DNA of 64,000 bases, taken from assembly GCA_038257155.1 (NCBI GenBank), contig JBBSJP010000002.1, positions 62,001-126,000 on the forward strand. The letters are read 5' to 3'. The DNA is from JANJTY01 sp038257155. Lineage in GTDB: Bacteria; Pseudomonadota; Gammaproteobacteria; Xanthomonadales; Xanthomonadaceae. Shown in pieces: positions 35,601-43,941 of the stretch; the stretch's first letter is position 1; each line of letters opens with the position of its first letter. The position numbers were made by a program, and so were the translations under genes. The notes under the pieces were generated by a model. The model did no database searches, was not told the DNA's origin, and was given only the letters and a program-made list of their open reading frames with translations.

Positions 35601-36318
35601 CCGACCCCAGCCAGGTCCCCAAGCCGATCGAGCTGGTGATCGGCATGTAGTAGGTCGCCGGATAGTAGTTGAAGGCCTGCAGGCGATCCCTGCCGGACAC
35701 TTCGTCACCTGGATTGCCGCTCGCATCGGGTCGGCGCATTCCGCTCCTGATCCGGAAGCGCCAGTCGTCGCTGCTGTTGTTGTAGTTGTCGACTGTCAGG
35801 TTGAGAGTCTGGCTGCCAGAGACTGCCGGGTCGGACTTGGCCGCGGTCGGTGGCATGTCCGACCAAGTGCTCGATCCGATGTTTACCCAGGGTCGATAGG
35901 TAACCAGCGGATTGTAGTACTGCGGGTTGAAGGCCGTGCTCCGAGCAAACGCGTATTCAGGCCGGGGCGGCAGGATATTGCCATTGGTGGAGTTGGAAGC
36001 GTAGACCATGTTGCCGCTGCCGCGGCCGGTCGGAAACAGATAGGAGAAGCGGTCATTCTGGAACGTGTTGTACAGCACGCCATCGCTGTCGACCAGGTTT
36101 TGCCGGGAGTCATTCCAGTGCAGGATGCCATCTGCACTCTTCGGGAAACCCACTTCCCAGTCCATGCTGCCCGAATCATCGATGGCAACCAGCAGGTTGG
36201 ACTTGGCCGCGTTGGCCACGATCAACGGATTCTGCGCGATCTCGGCCGAAGATCCTGCCGCGAAGGTCAATGCGGCTGTTCCGAGAAAAACGCTGGCGGC
36301 GAGGGAATTGCAGCGCAT
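32647..36318 (-). CDS. pilY1: Type IV pilus tip adhesin PilY1
   Basis: A 1223-aa secreted protein with a signal peptide ending near residue 25. A VWA-like MIDAS motif DDSGS is at 48-52 in LLVAIDDSGSMDW. The C-terminal half is a beta-propeller (WAYVPSELVPAMRELTEPRYRHRYFVDGSPT is typical of PilY1) with Ca-binding-type loops such as DRNSNGQVDG and DVNDDGVIDDDDL. It primes pilus assembly and acts in adhesion and mechanosensing. The AAGGAG site 8 nt before the ATG at 36318 fixes the start over one at 36354. Confidence 0.95.
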   Translation of the reverse strand: MRCNSLAASVFLGTAALTFAAGSSAEIAQNPLIVANAAKSNLLVAIDDSGSMDWEVGFPKSADGILHWNDSRQNLVDSDGVLYNTFQNDRFSYLFPTGRGSGNMVYASNSTNGNILPPRPEYAFARSTAFNPQYYNPLVTYRPWVNIGSSTWSDMPPTAAKSDPAVSGSQTLNLTVDNYNNSSDDWRFRIRSGMRRPDASGNPGDEVSGRDRLQAFNYYPATYYMPITSSIGLGTWLGSGNCATPSAATYETFHDDWSVANQSDLSGRGVDAIAPGGVCLKRYEIKAGNTFPSGRSYADEMQNFANWFSYHRKRHLALRAGLGEAFQSLENIRAGSFTINTRDDVTMWDLDSSRGALYDYFYSIIGANQGTPNRQGLNHAGEQFDGNEDVITASCQHNFAMQFTDGYSTQFSTAPNVGNVDGDWGSPFQDTHSNTLGDIAALWYETRLRDGDFPAGRVPVPAGCSSTNPPAYLACETDLHMRTFAISLGAEGTRFGVDYHTTRDAHTTPLAWPDPSAESGRQQIDDLYHAAVNGRGELLNARSTQELTQKLREALALISEAVVSSSASAATNSTRVDADSKIYQARFNSGNWTGELLAYGIASSGNISGLLWDASQLIPQASSRQILTKGAGNTQVPFAWASLTSAQRDALDRNSNGQVDGLGEQRLAYLRGDASREVRNGGVFRDRARVLGDIVNSSPEYVGAQDFGFSQLPTAAPGSGSYLDYVQAKRERAGMIYVGANDGMLHAFDAETGIEQWAYVPSELVPAMRELTEPRYRHRYFVDGSPTSTDAYFSGRWNTVLVASLGAGGRTVVGIDVTNPGAPSLLWEFTHEDLGYVLGRPSIVRLSDGRWGAIIGSGYGLDKSAKLFVVDMQTGALISRISTVASNQEATATPNGMSPPLGVDVNRDRIADYVYAGDLLGNLWKFDLQGGNPNQWESSFSSGGSPMPLFTACATGDSTPFGCAAAARQPITARPEASSSTIGQRVLFGTGKYFEPNDIVVVQPGPVQSFYAIEDDNATRVDGRSELTEQEILSEGFVGPTEIRVTTDTEAATDSRGWYLDLVSPANGFEGERVVSQPVLYEGLVIFATLIPSSDSCASGGTSWLMALDLAGGGRPPFAVFDVNDDGVIDDDDLVTDPEGNPVPPSGRRSTVGIINTPRIVRGSPPPTCEEDPENPDLECPPPPPECPLDVAYAPGSSGQIEQLLLSGKTCSTGRTSWRQLWP

Positions 36319-36354
36319 GAGGATCACTCCTTGGTAAGCGGACTTCGTCGCCAA

Positions 36355-36885
36355 TCAGCGGCGCTGAAAAGTGGACTGCAGGATGACGTTGGTCGATGCG
36401 ACGCCACCCACAGCACGCGCCGAAACGCGGAATGCGCGGATGTCTGTAACAGGAGCGGAGGCATCAAGACTGCCGTCGGGGTCGGCAACGTGGCCCAGAT
36501 CTTCGATGGTCAGCCGAGGGCTTTGCGCCACATCCCAATAGTCGGCATTGATCGGAAACTCGATGGCGACGGCGCCACCCCAATCCTGGGGCCGGCGCAG
36601 GGACGGTGCACGCATGCTTGGTGTGGGGTAGTAGTACCAGCCAGGCAGGCTCCCAGGGTCGGGCAATGTGGCAGACACCAGGCGGCTTTCACCGAAGCGC
36701 AGCGCGGCTTCGGCTGCCTGCAGTGCGATGTCCAGGTCGCGCGAATTACCCGACATCTTTTCCTGCTGAGTGGAAAGGCGCATCGCGGTTATGCCCACCA
36801 GGGTGAGTACCACCAGCATCATCAGGCTGACCACCAGCACCGCTCCACGCTGCGCGTGTGGGCTGTTTCTCATTTCGCGAGTCAT
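36355..36885 (-). CDS. pilX: Type IV pilus minor pilin PilX
   Basis: A 176-aa PilX. The N-terminal membrane helix QRGAVLVVSLMMLVVLTLVGITAM follows a Gly cleavage site and lacks Glu5, as is usual for PilX. RLSTQQEKMSGNSRDLDIALQAAEAALRFGE follows, a strong family signature. The ATG at 36885 with GAGGA upstream is chosen; an upstream TTG at 36900 would overlap pilW. Confidence 0.93.
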   Translation of the reverse strand: MTREMRNSPHAQRGAVLVVSLMMLVVLTLVGITAMRLSTQQEKMSGNSRDLDIALQAAEAALRFGESRLVSATLPDPGSLPGWYYYPTPSMRAPSLRRPQDWGGAVAIEFPINADYWDVAQSPRLTIEDLGHVADPDGSLDASAPVTDIRAFRVSARAVGGVASTNVILQSTFQRR

Positions 36886-36896
36886 GGCTGTCGTCC

Positions 36897-38045
36897 TCAA
36901 AGCATGCGATTGCGTAGCGCGATGGTGCTTTCGAACACGCGCCGCTGGCGGCGATCGTCGATCGGATTCAACTCGGTAGCTGCGACCTGGTAGGTCTGGG
37001 AGTCCGAAGAATCGGCAAACTCATCAGGCGACCGGATAAGCAGACCCACGCGCACAGAAACCACGCTGTTCCAATCGGTCACGGCACTGGCAGCGATGTA
37101 GCGGTCAACAACGAGATTGCCCGAATCGTCAACGCCGTAGGCAACCTGGAACGACTCGACGTGGGAGATCAACTCTTCAGTCACCAGTTCGCGTCCTTCG
37201 AGAAACTCGCGGTACAGGGCAGGTGCACCGTCACTTCCCTGCCCGACGAAGTAGGCGTAGCTTCGAACTCTGGCGATCTCGGTGCCTTCGCCGAACGCCG
37301 TCACCGGTCCACGAGCATTGATGTTGCTCGCGTTGCCGGGCGTATGACCGCCACCCTGGGATCCAACCACGTTGATCTGCGTGGCCGAGGTCGACACATT
37401 CGTGGCCTGGAAGATCTGCATCTGCATGCAGTCGGTCACCATCACGATATCGCCGGTTCCAATTTCGTTGGTCTGCCCAGTCTCTGGGAGGGACACGAAA
37501 ATCTGGCTTCCCGAAGTGAAGGGCGCAATCAGGGGCAGGCTGTTGGGCGACACCGAACGGACGATAAGGACGTCACTGCCAGGGATTGCGCGGGCGGCGA
37601 TCTGCGAGGTGCCGGAACCGCCGGAAGCAGGAAGTGCGGGAGTCCAGCTACCGCCTGGCGTTGGATACGTCGCTCCTATGGAATAGCTGTCGTCTGGCGC
37701 AGTGCCCCCGGCTTCGTGCCCCGATACACCGATCTCGAAATCATAGGGATACGCCGTACTGTTGAGGTAGCTACGGATGGTTGCCGGCCGTGCCGCATAG
37801 CCGCGACTGCCGCAACCGCTGAACCCGGCCATGCGTACGTCTCGCGCCACGAGCTCCAGCGCAAAGCGCCCGGTTTCCTGCAGCTGCCCGTTCTGGGTCT
37901 GGCTGAGGAACGAAGCCTTGTTGGCAAGGTAGTACTGCCCGGCGGCACCGATGACCAGCAAACCCAGAACCATCCCGATCATCATCTCGATCAGCGAAAA
38001 TCCCTGGACGCGGGCCAACCTCTGTGTTGTGACCAGTCGATTCAT
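36897..38045 (-). CDS. pilW: Type IV pilus minor pilin PilW
   Basis: A 382-aa PilW with prepilin site G|FSLIEMMIGM and a long hydrophobic helix (MVLGLLVIGAAGQYYLANKA). QETGRFALELVARDVRMAGFSGCG is the typical PilW sequence after the helix. The large C-terminal domain is the variable part. The start lies 1 nt from the pilV stop. Required with PilV, PilX and PilE for pilus tip assembly. Confidence 0.93.
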   Translation of the reverse strand: MNRLVTTQRLARVQGFSLIEMMIGMVLGLLVIGAAGQYYLANKASFLSQTQNGQLQETGRFALELVARDVRMAGFSGCGSRGYAARPATIRSYLNSTAYPYDFEIGVSGHEAGGTAPDDSYSIGATYPTPGGSWTPALPASGGSGTSQIAARAIPGSDVLIVRSVSPNSLPLIAPFTSGSQIFVSLPETGQTNEIGTGDIVMVTDCMQMQIFQATNVSTSATQINVVGSQGGGHTPGNASNINARGPVTAFGEGTEIARVRSYAYFVGQGSDGAPALYREFLEGRELVTEELISHVESFQVAYGVDDSGNLVVDRYIAASAVTDWNSVVSVRVGLLIRSPDEFADSSDSQTYQVAATELNPIDDRRQRRVFESTIALRNRML

Positions 38046-38046
38046 G

Positions 38047-38502
38047 TCAAAGCCCCGTGGTCACGCGAAAGATCAGCAGACCGTCGGCAGAAGCGTTCTC
38101 GCTGCCGTCGTCGCCCCTGGCATCGTCCCAACGCACTTCCACCAGAACCACGCGATTGCTTGTGGATACGGTGATCGCGCCTTCTCCGCCCGGCAGTTCT
38201 CTCGCCAGGCGTTCTTTCCAGCTTGCAAGGTCGTCAGCCGCGACGCTGCCGGTGCCGGCGGCCTCACTGAATGCAATGTCGTAGTCGCCGGACAACGCAG
38301 CGACGCGATTGGCTCGCATCCGTTCGATGGCGTCGTGCGCCAGAAACGTCGCCTGGGTGCGCAGGTAAGAATTGTGATTGTGCTTGAGGCTGGCAACCTG
38401 CAGGCCGGCGAGGCCCAGCAGGCCCACGGCGAGCAAGACAATGGCAACGAGCACCTCGATCAGGCTGAACCCGCGGGAACGCTTGTTATGACTCAGGCGC
38501 AT
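38047..38502 (-). CDS. pilV: Type IV pilus minor pilin PilV
   Basis: A 151-aa prepilin with cleavage site RG|FSLIEVLVAIVLLAVGLLGLAGLQ and the RTQATFLAHDAIERMRANR segment typical of PilV. The ATG at 38502 overlaps the fimT stop by 10 bp; a longer frame to 38622 has no leader support. Part of the fimT-pilVWXY1-pilE operon. Confidence 0.92.
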   Translation of the reverse strand: MRLSHNKRSRGFSLIEVLVAIVLLAVGLLGLAGLQVASLKHNHNSYLRTQATFLAHDAIERMRANRVAALSGDYDIAFSEAAGTGSVAADDLASWKERLARELPGGEGAITVSTSNRVVLVEVRWDDARGDDGSENASADGLLIFRVTTGL

Positions 38503-39086
38503 GACAACCTCTTGGTCGCTACGTGGCCAAGGCGGTTGATCGAGATTTCCCGCTTCTGATCGCCGCTGCAGTGGGGTATGTCCAGGGTGAAGGTGCGCGC
38601 CGCGCCCGGTGCACTGCTCCATGTCGCGGTGCCGTTCGGATGAAAGCGCAGATAAGCGGCGTCGCCGCTGAAGCTGGCATTGCCTTCCAGCGGATACCAG
38701 ATGCGAATGAGTCGGGCATCGGTTGCGCTTTCAGGTGCGACAGGCGTGCCGCTGCTGTTTGTGTCCTCGAACACCATCCAGCCGCCGTTCCAGGTCTGCC
38801 CGGCATTGCAGCTACGCTGATTTGAGCTGGAGCACAGCGTGACAGGCATGCCGCGCTTGATCGCTTCGCCGCGCGCTGCGTGAATTGCGGTGACGAAGTC
38901 GTTCACCTGCGCCGCGATGCGGTTGTTCTGGATCATGGTGTTGAAACTCGGCACCGCTGCTGCCATCAGGATGGCGGCGACCGCAACGGTGACCATCAAT
39001 TCAATCAGCGTGACGCCCTGCTGCCGATGCCTGGCGCTGTCGGCGCTGCAGGCTCGCAGTCTGACCTGTTCCTGTAACTCACTCAT
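38493..39086 (-). CDS. fimT: Type IV pilus minor pilin FimT/GspH-like
   Basis: A 197-aa GspH/FimT protein with prepilin site QG|VTLIELMVTVAVAAILMAAAVPSF, then IQNNRIAAQVNDFVTAIHAARGEAIKRG, the defining GspH/FimT stretch. FimT proteins can bind DNA during uptake; that role is possible here but not shown. It is the first gene of the operon. The start at 39086 follows GAAAG. Confidence 0.9.
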   Translation of the reverse strand: MSELQEQVRLRACSADSARHRQQGVTLIELMVTVAVAAILMAAAVPSFNTMIQNNRIAAQVNDFVTAIHAARGEAIKRGMPVTLCSSSNQRSCNAGQTWNGGWMVFEDTNSSGTPVAPESATDARLIRIWYPLEGNASFSGDAAYLRFHPNGTATWSSAPGAARTFTLDIPHCSGDQKREISINRLGHVATKRLSCA

Positions 39087-39427
39087 TCTTTCGGTCCCCC
39101 GACCCAACAGCCTTGCAAGGAACGCCGTCGCGGTTGACGGACGTTTCGATGGCGCGCTTTTTACCAGCAGGCCGGGCGTTTTTCCGCACTGACCCGGTAA
39201 ACATTTGTGACAGGGCTTTGGTTACACATGTGACAGCGCTCACACTCGCTGCGACAAGCTGCTCGAACGCCCGCGCCGCCTGTGGTCTGGATGGGAACGC
39301 ACAGCTGGCGCGCGCCGCGGCAGGCTTTGCAAACAAGTGTGAATCTGTCGTTCAGGTTGCCGGAAGCGAGACGCCGTGCGGCGAATTCGCCCTGTTTTGC
39401 GCAAGGAAAATGGCCGGAATCCGCCGT
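39087..39427. other. Regulatory interval upstream of the minor-pilin operon
   Basis: A 341-bp gap with no gene. It separates tcdA from fimT on the same strand and must hold the fimT promoter. It contains a perfect CRP-type palindrome (39229-39244), an extra TGTGA half-site at 39206-39210, and a TTACACA half-site at 39222-39228. A clear -35/-10 pair is not evident. Confidence 0.6.
39229..39244. promoter_or_regulatory. Perfect CRP/Clp/Vfr-type binding site
   Basis: TGTGA-CAGCGC-TCACA matches the CRP-family consensus TGTGA-N6-TCACA at all ten conserved bases. Its centre is about 150 bp upstream of fimT. Vfr in Pseudomonas and Clp in Xanthomonas are CRP homologues that use this consensus and affect type IV pili, so control of the operon by such a regulator is likely. 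Confidence 0.7.
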
Positions 39428-40231
39428 TCAGGCTCTCAGCAGACCTTGCATTCCTCGGCCTACCGCCGCAAAGCCAAATGCGGCCGTGACGTGGCTGGCG
39501 GCGCCCAGTCCCTGTCCGCACTCCAGGCGCAGTGAAACATCCGGGTCCAACACAGGCCGCTGACCACAGACACTGCCGTCAGGCTGCGGGTATTGCACGT
39601 TCTCGAGCGAGAACACCGCAGGCACCCCGAACGAGCGCTTGGGGTTGCGCGGGAAGTTGAACTCGGTGCGAAGCTTCTTGCGCACCAGCGCCAGCATGGC
39701 ATCGTGCTCGGTTCGGCTCAGGTCGCGCAAAATGATCCTGGTAGGGTCCGTGCGACCTCCGGCGGAGCCCACGGTGATCAAGGGGATTCGTCGACGCCGG
39801 CAGAACGCGATGGCTTCCACTTTGACCCGGAAACTGTCGCACGCGTCGATCACCAGGTCGAAATCCTGCACCAGGTGCCGTTCCAGGCTCGCGACGGTTA
39901 GGAACTCGGGCAGTGCTTCAATCCGTACGGTCGGGGAGATGGCGCGCGCGCGCTCTGCCAGCACGGAGACCTTGCTGCGGCCAAAATTGCCTTGCAGGGC
40001 ATGCAGCTGTCGGTTGGTGTTGCTCAGGCATACATCATCGGCGTCTATCAGGGTCAGATGCCCCAGCCCGGAGCGCACGAATCCTTCCACCACCCAGCTT
40101 CCGACACCGCCTACACCAATCACGCATACCCGGGCACGGGCAAATCGCTCCAGCGAACCGATCCCATATAAGCGCTCGATGCCGCCGAAGCGGTCTCGAT
40201 CGATCTCGTGATGCTGTACAACCTCATTCAT
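39428..40231 (-). CDS. tcdA: tRNA threonylcarbamoyladenosine dehydratase TcdA
   Basis: A 267-aa ThiF/E1-like protein. The ATP-binding motif GVGGVGSWVVEGFVRSGLGHLTLIDADDVCLSNTNRQLHAL and RFGGIERLYG at the N-terminus are TcdA/CsdL signatures, as is ACDSFRVKVEAIAFCRRRRIPLITVGSAGG. TcdA cyclises t6A37 in tRNAs to ct6A. Starts at 40231 (MNEVVQHH), with 40279 as a less likely option. It is divergent from the small DUF6116-like gene. Confidence 0.9.
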   Translation of the reverse strand: MNEVVQHHEIDRDRFGGIERLYGIGSLERFARARVCVIGVGGVGSWVVEGFVRSGLGHLTLIDADDVCLSNTNRQLHALQGNFGRSKVSVLAERARAISPTVRIEALPEFLTVASLERHLVQDFDLVIDACDSFRVKVEAIAFCRRRRIPLITVGSAGGRTDPTRIILRDLSRTEHDAMLALVRKKLRTEFNFPRNPKRSFGVPAVFSLENVQYPQPDGSVCGQRPVLDPDVSLRLECGQGLGAASHVTAAFGFAAVGRGMQGLLRA

Positions 40232-40277
40232 CGCTTCAATTCTATACTGCGACTTCTTCCCTGCCCCGCCGAGAACC

Positions 40278-40505
40278 ATGCGTCTGCCTGTACCGCGCCG
40301 ACTGCGTCGCTACGCCGAGAAACTAAGCTTCCCGCGCCTGTTCCTGCTGACCGGCGGGCTGTTCCTGGTGACGCTCGTGGTTCCGGACCCATTGCCTTTC
40401 GTGGACGAAATTCTGCTCGGCCTGTTGACCCTGATGGTAGGCAGCATCCGACGTCGCTCGTCTCGCGCTCAGGATGGCCCGGACGACCGTTTGAACACGA
40501 GATAG
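40278..40505 (+). CDS. Small membrane protein, DUF6116-like
   Basis: A 75-aa protein with a basic N-terminus (MRLPVPRRLRRYAEKL), a hydrophobic hairpin (LFLLTGGLFLVTLVVPDPLPFVDEILLGLLTLMVGS) and a basic tail. It resembles the DUF6116 proteins of Xanthomonadales by memory; that assignment is tentative. Its 3' end overlaps the convergent GtrA-like gene by 37 bp. Function unknown. Confidence 0.6.
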   Translation: MRLPVPRRLRRYAEKLSFPRLFLLTGGLFLVTLVVPDPLPFVDEILLGLLTLMVGSIRRRSSRAQDGPDDRLNTR

Positions 40506-40872
40506 CGTGCCGCGACAAAGTTGACGCTCATGCCAGCCAGGGCTCCCCCCGCCACGGCGAGAGCCGGCCAGGTTCGCAACCAGGGCCACAGCGCCAGACA
40601 GGCTGCGTATACGGCGTAGTTGACGATCAGGCCGACGCTATTGCCGGCAAGATAGCGAGCCAACTGGTGCCAACGACCATCATCGCGATGGTCTGCGAAG
40701 GTGATTCGCCGGTTGTAGGCAAAGGTAAAGGCAATGGCGAGACAAACCGCGACGGCGCGTGCCACAAACGGATCGGTGCCGGCAAACTGCACCAGCACCT
40801 GGGTAACGCAGGCATCGATCAGAAAACCGAGACTCCCGGCGATCGAGAAATGCAGGAGCTGTCGGTGCAGCA

Positions 40873-40873
<1 letters not shown>
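40469..40873 (-). CDS. GtrA-family membrane protein
   Basis: A 134-aa protein with four hydrophobic segments and the GtrA pattern FSIAGSLGFLIDACVTQVL at the N-terminus, FAYNRRITFAD in the middle and SVNFVAARYLVFKR at the end. GtrA proteins are proposed flippases or accessory factors for cell-surface polysaccharides. Its ATG overlaps the mtnA stop, so the two are coupled. Confidence 0.88.
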
Positions 40874-41922
<1,049 letters not shown>

Positions 41923-42055
41923 TGAGGCAGGCTTCCTGGGGTCGGCGCGAAGGTTAGCAGGTGACGCACCGTGACTGGGCAGCTGTGACGAGCTTTCCTG
42001 CTGGCGCGATGAAGGCGTGGTCGAAGCGTGAGCGATACGGCGCTATGCTGCGGCA

Positions 42056-42835
42056 ATGAGCACATCCCGCAAGCCTGCCAGCAAGACTGCGGTTCGCCCT
42101 GCCAGCGCCCGGATACCGGATGCCGAGCGGGACCTGCGATTCTCCAATGCCCTGCACGGTGCTTGTCTCAAGTCCGGTGCCGCGGCCGCCGTGGGCGCCC
42201 TGTCCGGAAAGCTCCCATTGATTGGGAGGCTCGCTCCGGCAGTGCTTGGACAGATCGCCGACCCGGCGGCGCTGAGCCGGATTCAGCAGCAACTGGTCGA
42301 CGAGACCTTGTCCATTTACGACATCGAGCTGGGCCCTGCCGAACGCCAGGGCGTGATCCTGATCGCCACCGCTGCAAATGTCACCGCCAAGGAGTTTTCG
42401 CGTGGCACCTTGAACCGACTGGTGCGCGAAGTGGCGGGAGACATCGGGTCAGCGCTGCTGCTGAAGGTGCTGCCACTTGCCGGACTGGTTGCGGAAGTTG
42501 CAGCCGCCATTGCCAGCACCTATTCAGTCGGGCGTCGAACCCAGGCCCTGAGTCAATTCGGAAAGGATGGCCCCAGAAATCTTGGCGAGCTATTGCGCGG
42601 TCTGAGCGGCATCGACGAGAACCGTCTGCTGGTGTGGACCAATGAAGCGCTCGCGCTGGCGCTGAATCCTTTCCGTCGCATGCTGTCCGCGATGCGGCCA
42701 TTTGCATTGCTGCCGAAAGCTGCACCTTCCACCACGGAAAAGCGTCGCCCGGCACGCCGGACAACGCCGAAGTCAGCCTCGGCCACGCCCACGGCCAAAA
42801 CCAAGGTCAAGAAGCCCAGGAAACGTCTGAGCTAG
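42056..42835 (+). CDS. Unknown protein with hydrophobic core and basic tail
   Basis: A 259-aa protein not assigned to a family. Residues about 35-75 and 140-165 are hydrophobic and Gly/Ala-rich (GAAAAVGALSGKLPLIGRLAPAVLG; LLLKVLPLAGLVAEVAAAIAST), vaguely like EcsC or DUF697 proteins. The last ~40 residues are Lys/Arg/Pro/Ala-rich (PARRTTPKSASATPTAKTK), reminiscent of the DksA extension at 52558. Transcribed alone, divergent from mtnA. Codon use looks native. Confidence 0.7.
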   Translation: MSTSRKPASKTAVRPASARIPDAERDLRFSNALHGACLKSGAAAAVGALSGKLPLIGRLAPAVLGQIADPAALSRIQQQLVDETLSIYDIELGPAERQGVILIATAANVTAKEFSRGTLNRLVREVAGDIGSALLLKVLPLAGLVAEVAAAIASTYSVGRRTQALSQFGKDGPRNLGELLRGLSGIDENRLLVWTNEALALALNPFRRMLSAMRPFALLPKAAPSTTEKRRPARRTTPKSASATPTAKTKVKKPRKRLS

Positions 42836-42904
42836 TCAGAGGTTTCACCGGACAGGGATGGCCGGCTCGCGAGACAAATGCGTGAGCGATTGATTTGGCG
42901 AAGC

Positions 42905-42929
42905 CGAGTCCGGACCTGTGCCGGACTCG
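42905..42929 (+). terminator. Possible terminator hairpin
   Basis: CGAGTCCGG (42905-42913) pairs with CCGGACTCG (42921-42929) around a 7-nt loop, 70 bp after the unknown gene. There is no T tract, so it may be only a repeat or a factor-dependent stop. Confidence 0.35.
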
Positions 42930-42943
42930 ACGTGCACTGCCAG

Positions 42944-42989
42944 CCTGTCCTGAGCCTGACGAAGGGCCTGTCCTGAGCCTGACGAAGGG
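42944..42989 (+). repeat. Exact 23-bp tandem duplication
   Basis: Two adjacent identical 23-bp units at 42944-42966 and 42967-42989 with core TGTCCTGAGCCTGACGAAGG. The core resembles a repeat common in Xanthomonadales genomes. It lies between two convergent genes. Confidence 0.85.
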
Positions 42990-43016
42990 GCCAGGATGGA
43001 CATGCTCAGCCCATTC

Positions 43017-43745
43017 CTATCGAATCGAAAACTCCGCGCGGCAGCCGCGAGTCACCCAGACTTCGTTGCGGTTCCAGCCCCAGCTCAGGTTGAAGGTGCA
43101 GGGTGCGGCACTGAGGCGCCTCACCAGTTCTACGTCGCGCGCTCGACTTACGCGGCAACGTTGCAACTCACCGTGTTTCGATTCACAGACCAGGCGGCGG
43201 GCAGGTCCCTGTGCAAAACGACTGACTGCGAACTCGGCCTTGCAGTTTCCCTTTACCCAGATGCCAGCATGGTCCCAGCCCCAGGTTTGCTGCGCCCGGC
43301 AGTTGTTGCGTGAGGTTTCGTGAACCAGGGTTACCCCGCCTCGCGTGTCCGCCGGACAATAGTTGCGACGCTTCTTGTAGGACTCGCAGACCACGGTATC
43401 GACTTGCCCTCCACCCGGCGGTCGCCAGCCACCATCGGGCCGGTCTCCACCCGGCCTGCCATGACCGGCGTCACCCAGCATGAACTCGCCGCGACAGCCA
43501 TTCGAAACCCAGATGCCCCGTGCATCGTAGTCCCAGGTCCGGCCCTGGTCGCAGCGTGCCTGGGACAATTGCCGCTTCAACACCACACCACCGCGGGTGT
43601 CGGCCCGGCATTCATTGCGGCGACCATCCTGCGAGCCGCAGATCACGCCGTCACCGAAAGCCTTGGATCCAGAATCCTGTGCCTCGATCGCACCTGATGC
43701 ACACCAGACGATCAATCCCAGGCCCAACCAGCCTGCTGCGCGCAT
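43017..43745 (-). CDS. Secreted DUF3011 repeat protein
   Basis: A 242-aa secreted protein: signal peptide (MRAAGWLGLGLIVWCASGAIEA), then three DUF3011 units sharing the pattern C-E/G-S, RRN/E-C, RADTRGGV-L, C-x-TWGxDxxGIWV and GC-R-AEF. Conserved Cys pairs suggest disulfides in the periplasm or outside. A Gly/Pro/Arg-rich linker separates units 1 and 2. Starts at 43745 with GAGGAA upstream. DUF3011 has no assigned function. Confidence 0.85.
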   Translation of the reverse strand: MRAAGWLGLGLIVWCASGAIEAQDSGSKAFGDGVICGSQDGRRNECRADTRGGVVLKRQLSQARCDQGRTWDYDARGIWVSNGCRGEFMLGDAGHGRPGGDRPDGGWRPPGGGQVDTVVCESYKKRRNYCPADTRGGVTLVHETSRNNCRAQQTWGWDHAGIWVKGNCKAEFAVSRFAQGPARRLVCESKHGELQRCRVSRARDVELVRRLSAAPCTFNLSWGWNRNEVWVTRGCRAEFSIR

Positions 43746-43941
43746 TGTCGTTCCTCCTCGCGGCGGCCCAATGCCACCCGTTAACTGCGAGAATAGGCGC
43801 ATGCGCAAGAATGGCAAGCCGCTATCACGGCTTGCCGGAGCGCTGCCGGCCATGCCGGAGGTGGACGTTCAACTCGACTTTGGGTTAGTCGCCGAGGCTT
43901 TTCGGCTAGCGGCGGTTTGATCGACGGAGGCATGGCACTGC

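Noticed and set aside
34732..36993. 753-aa open frame opposite pilY1 and pilX
   Set aside because: It crosses the pilX/pilY1 junction antisense and shows no family motif; both sense genes are firm.
43801..43920. 39-codon frame before the diguanylate cyclase gene
   Set aside because: No ribosome-binding site, family or conserved pattern; could be coding but cannot be supported.
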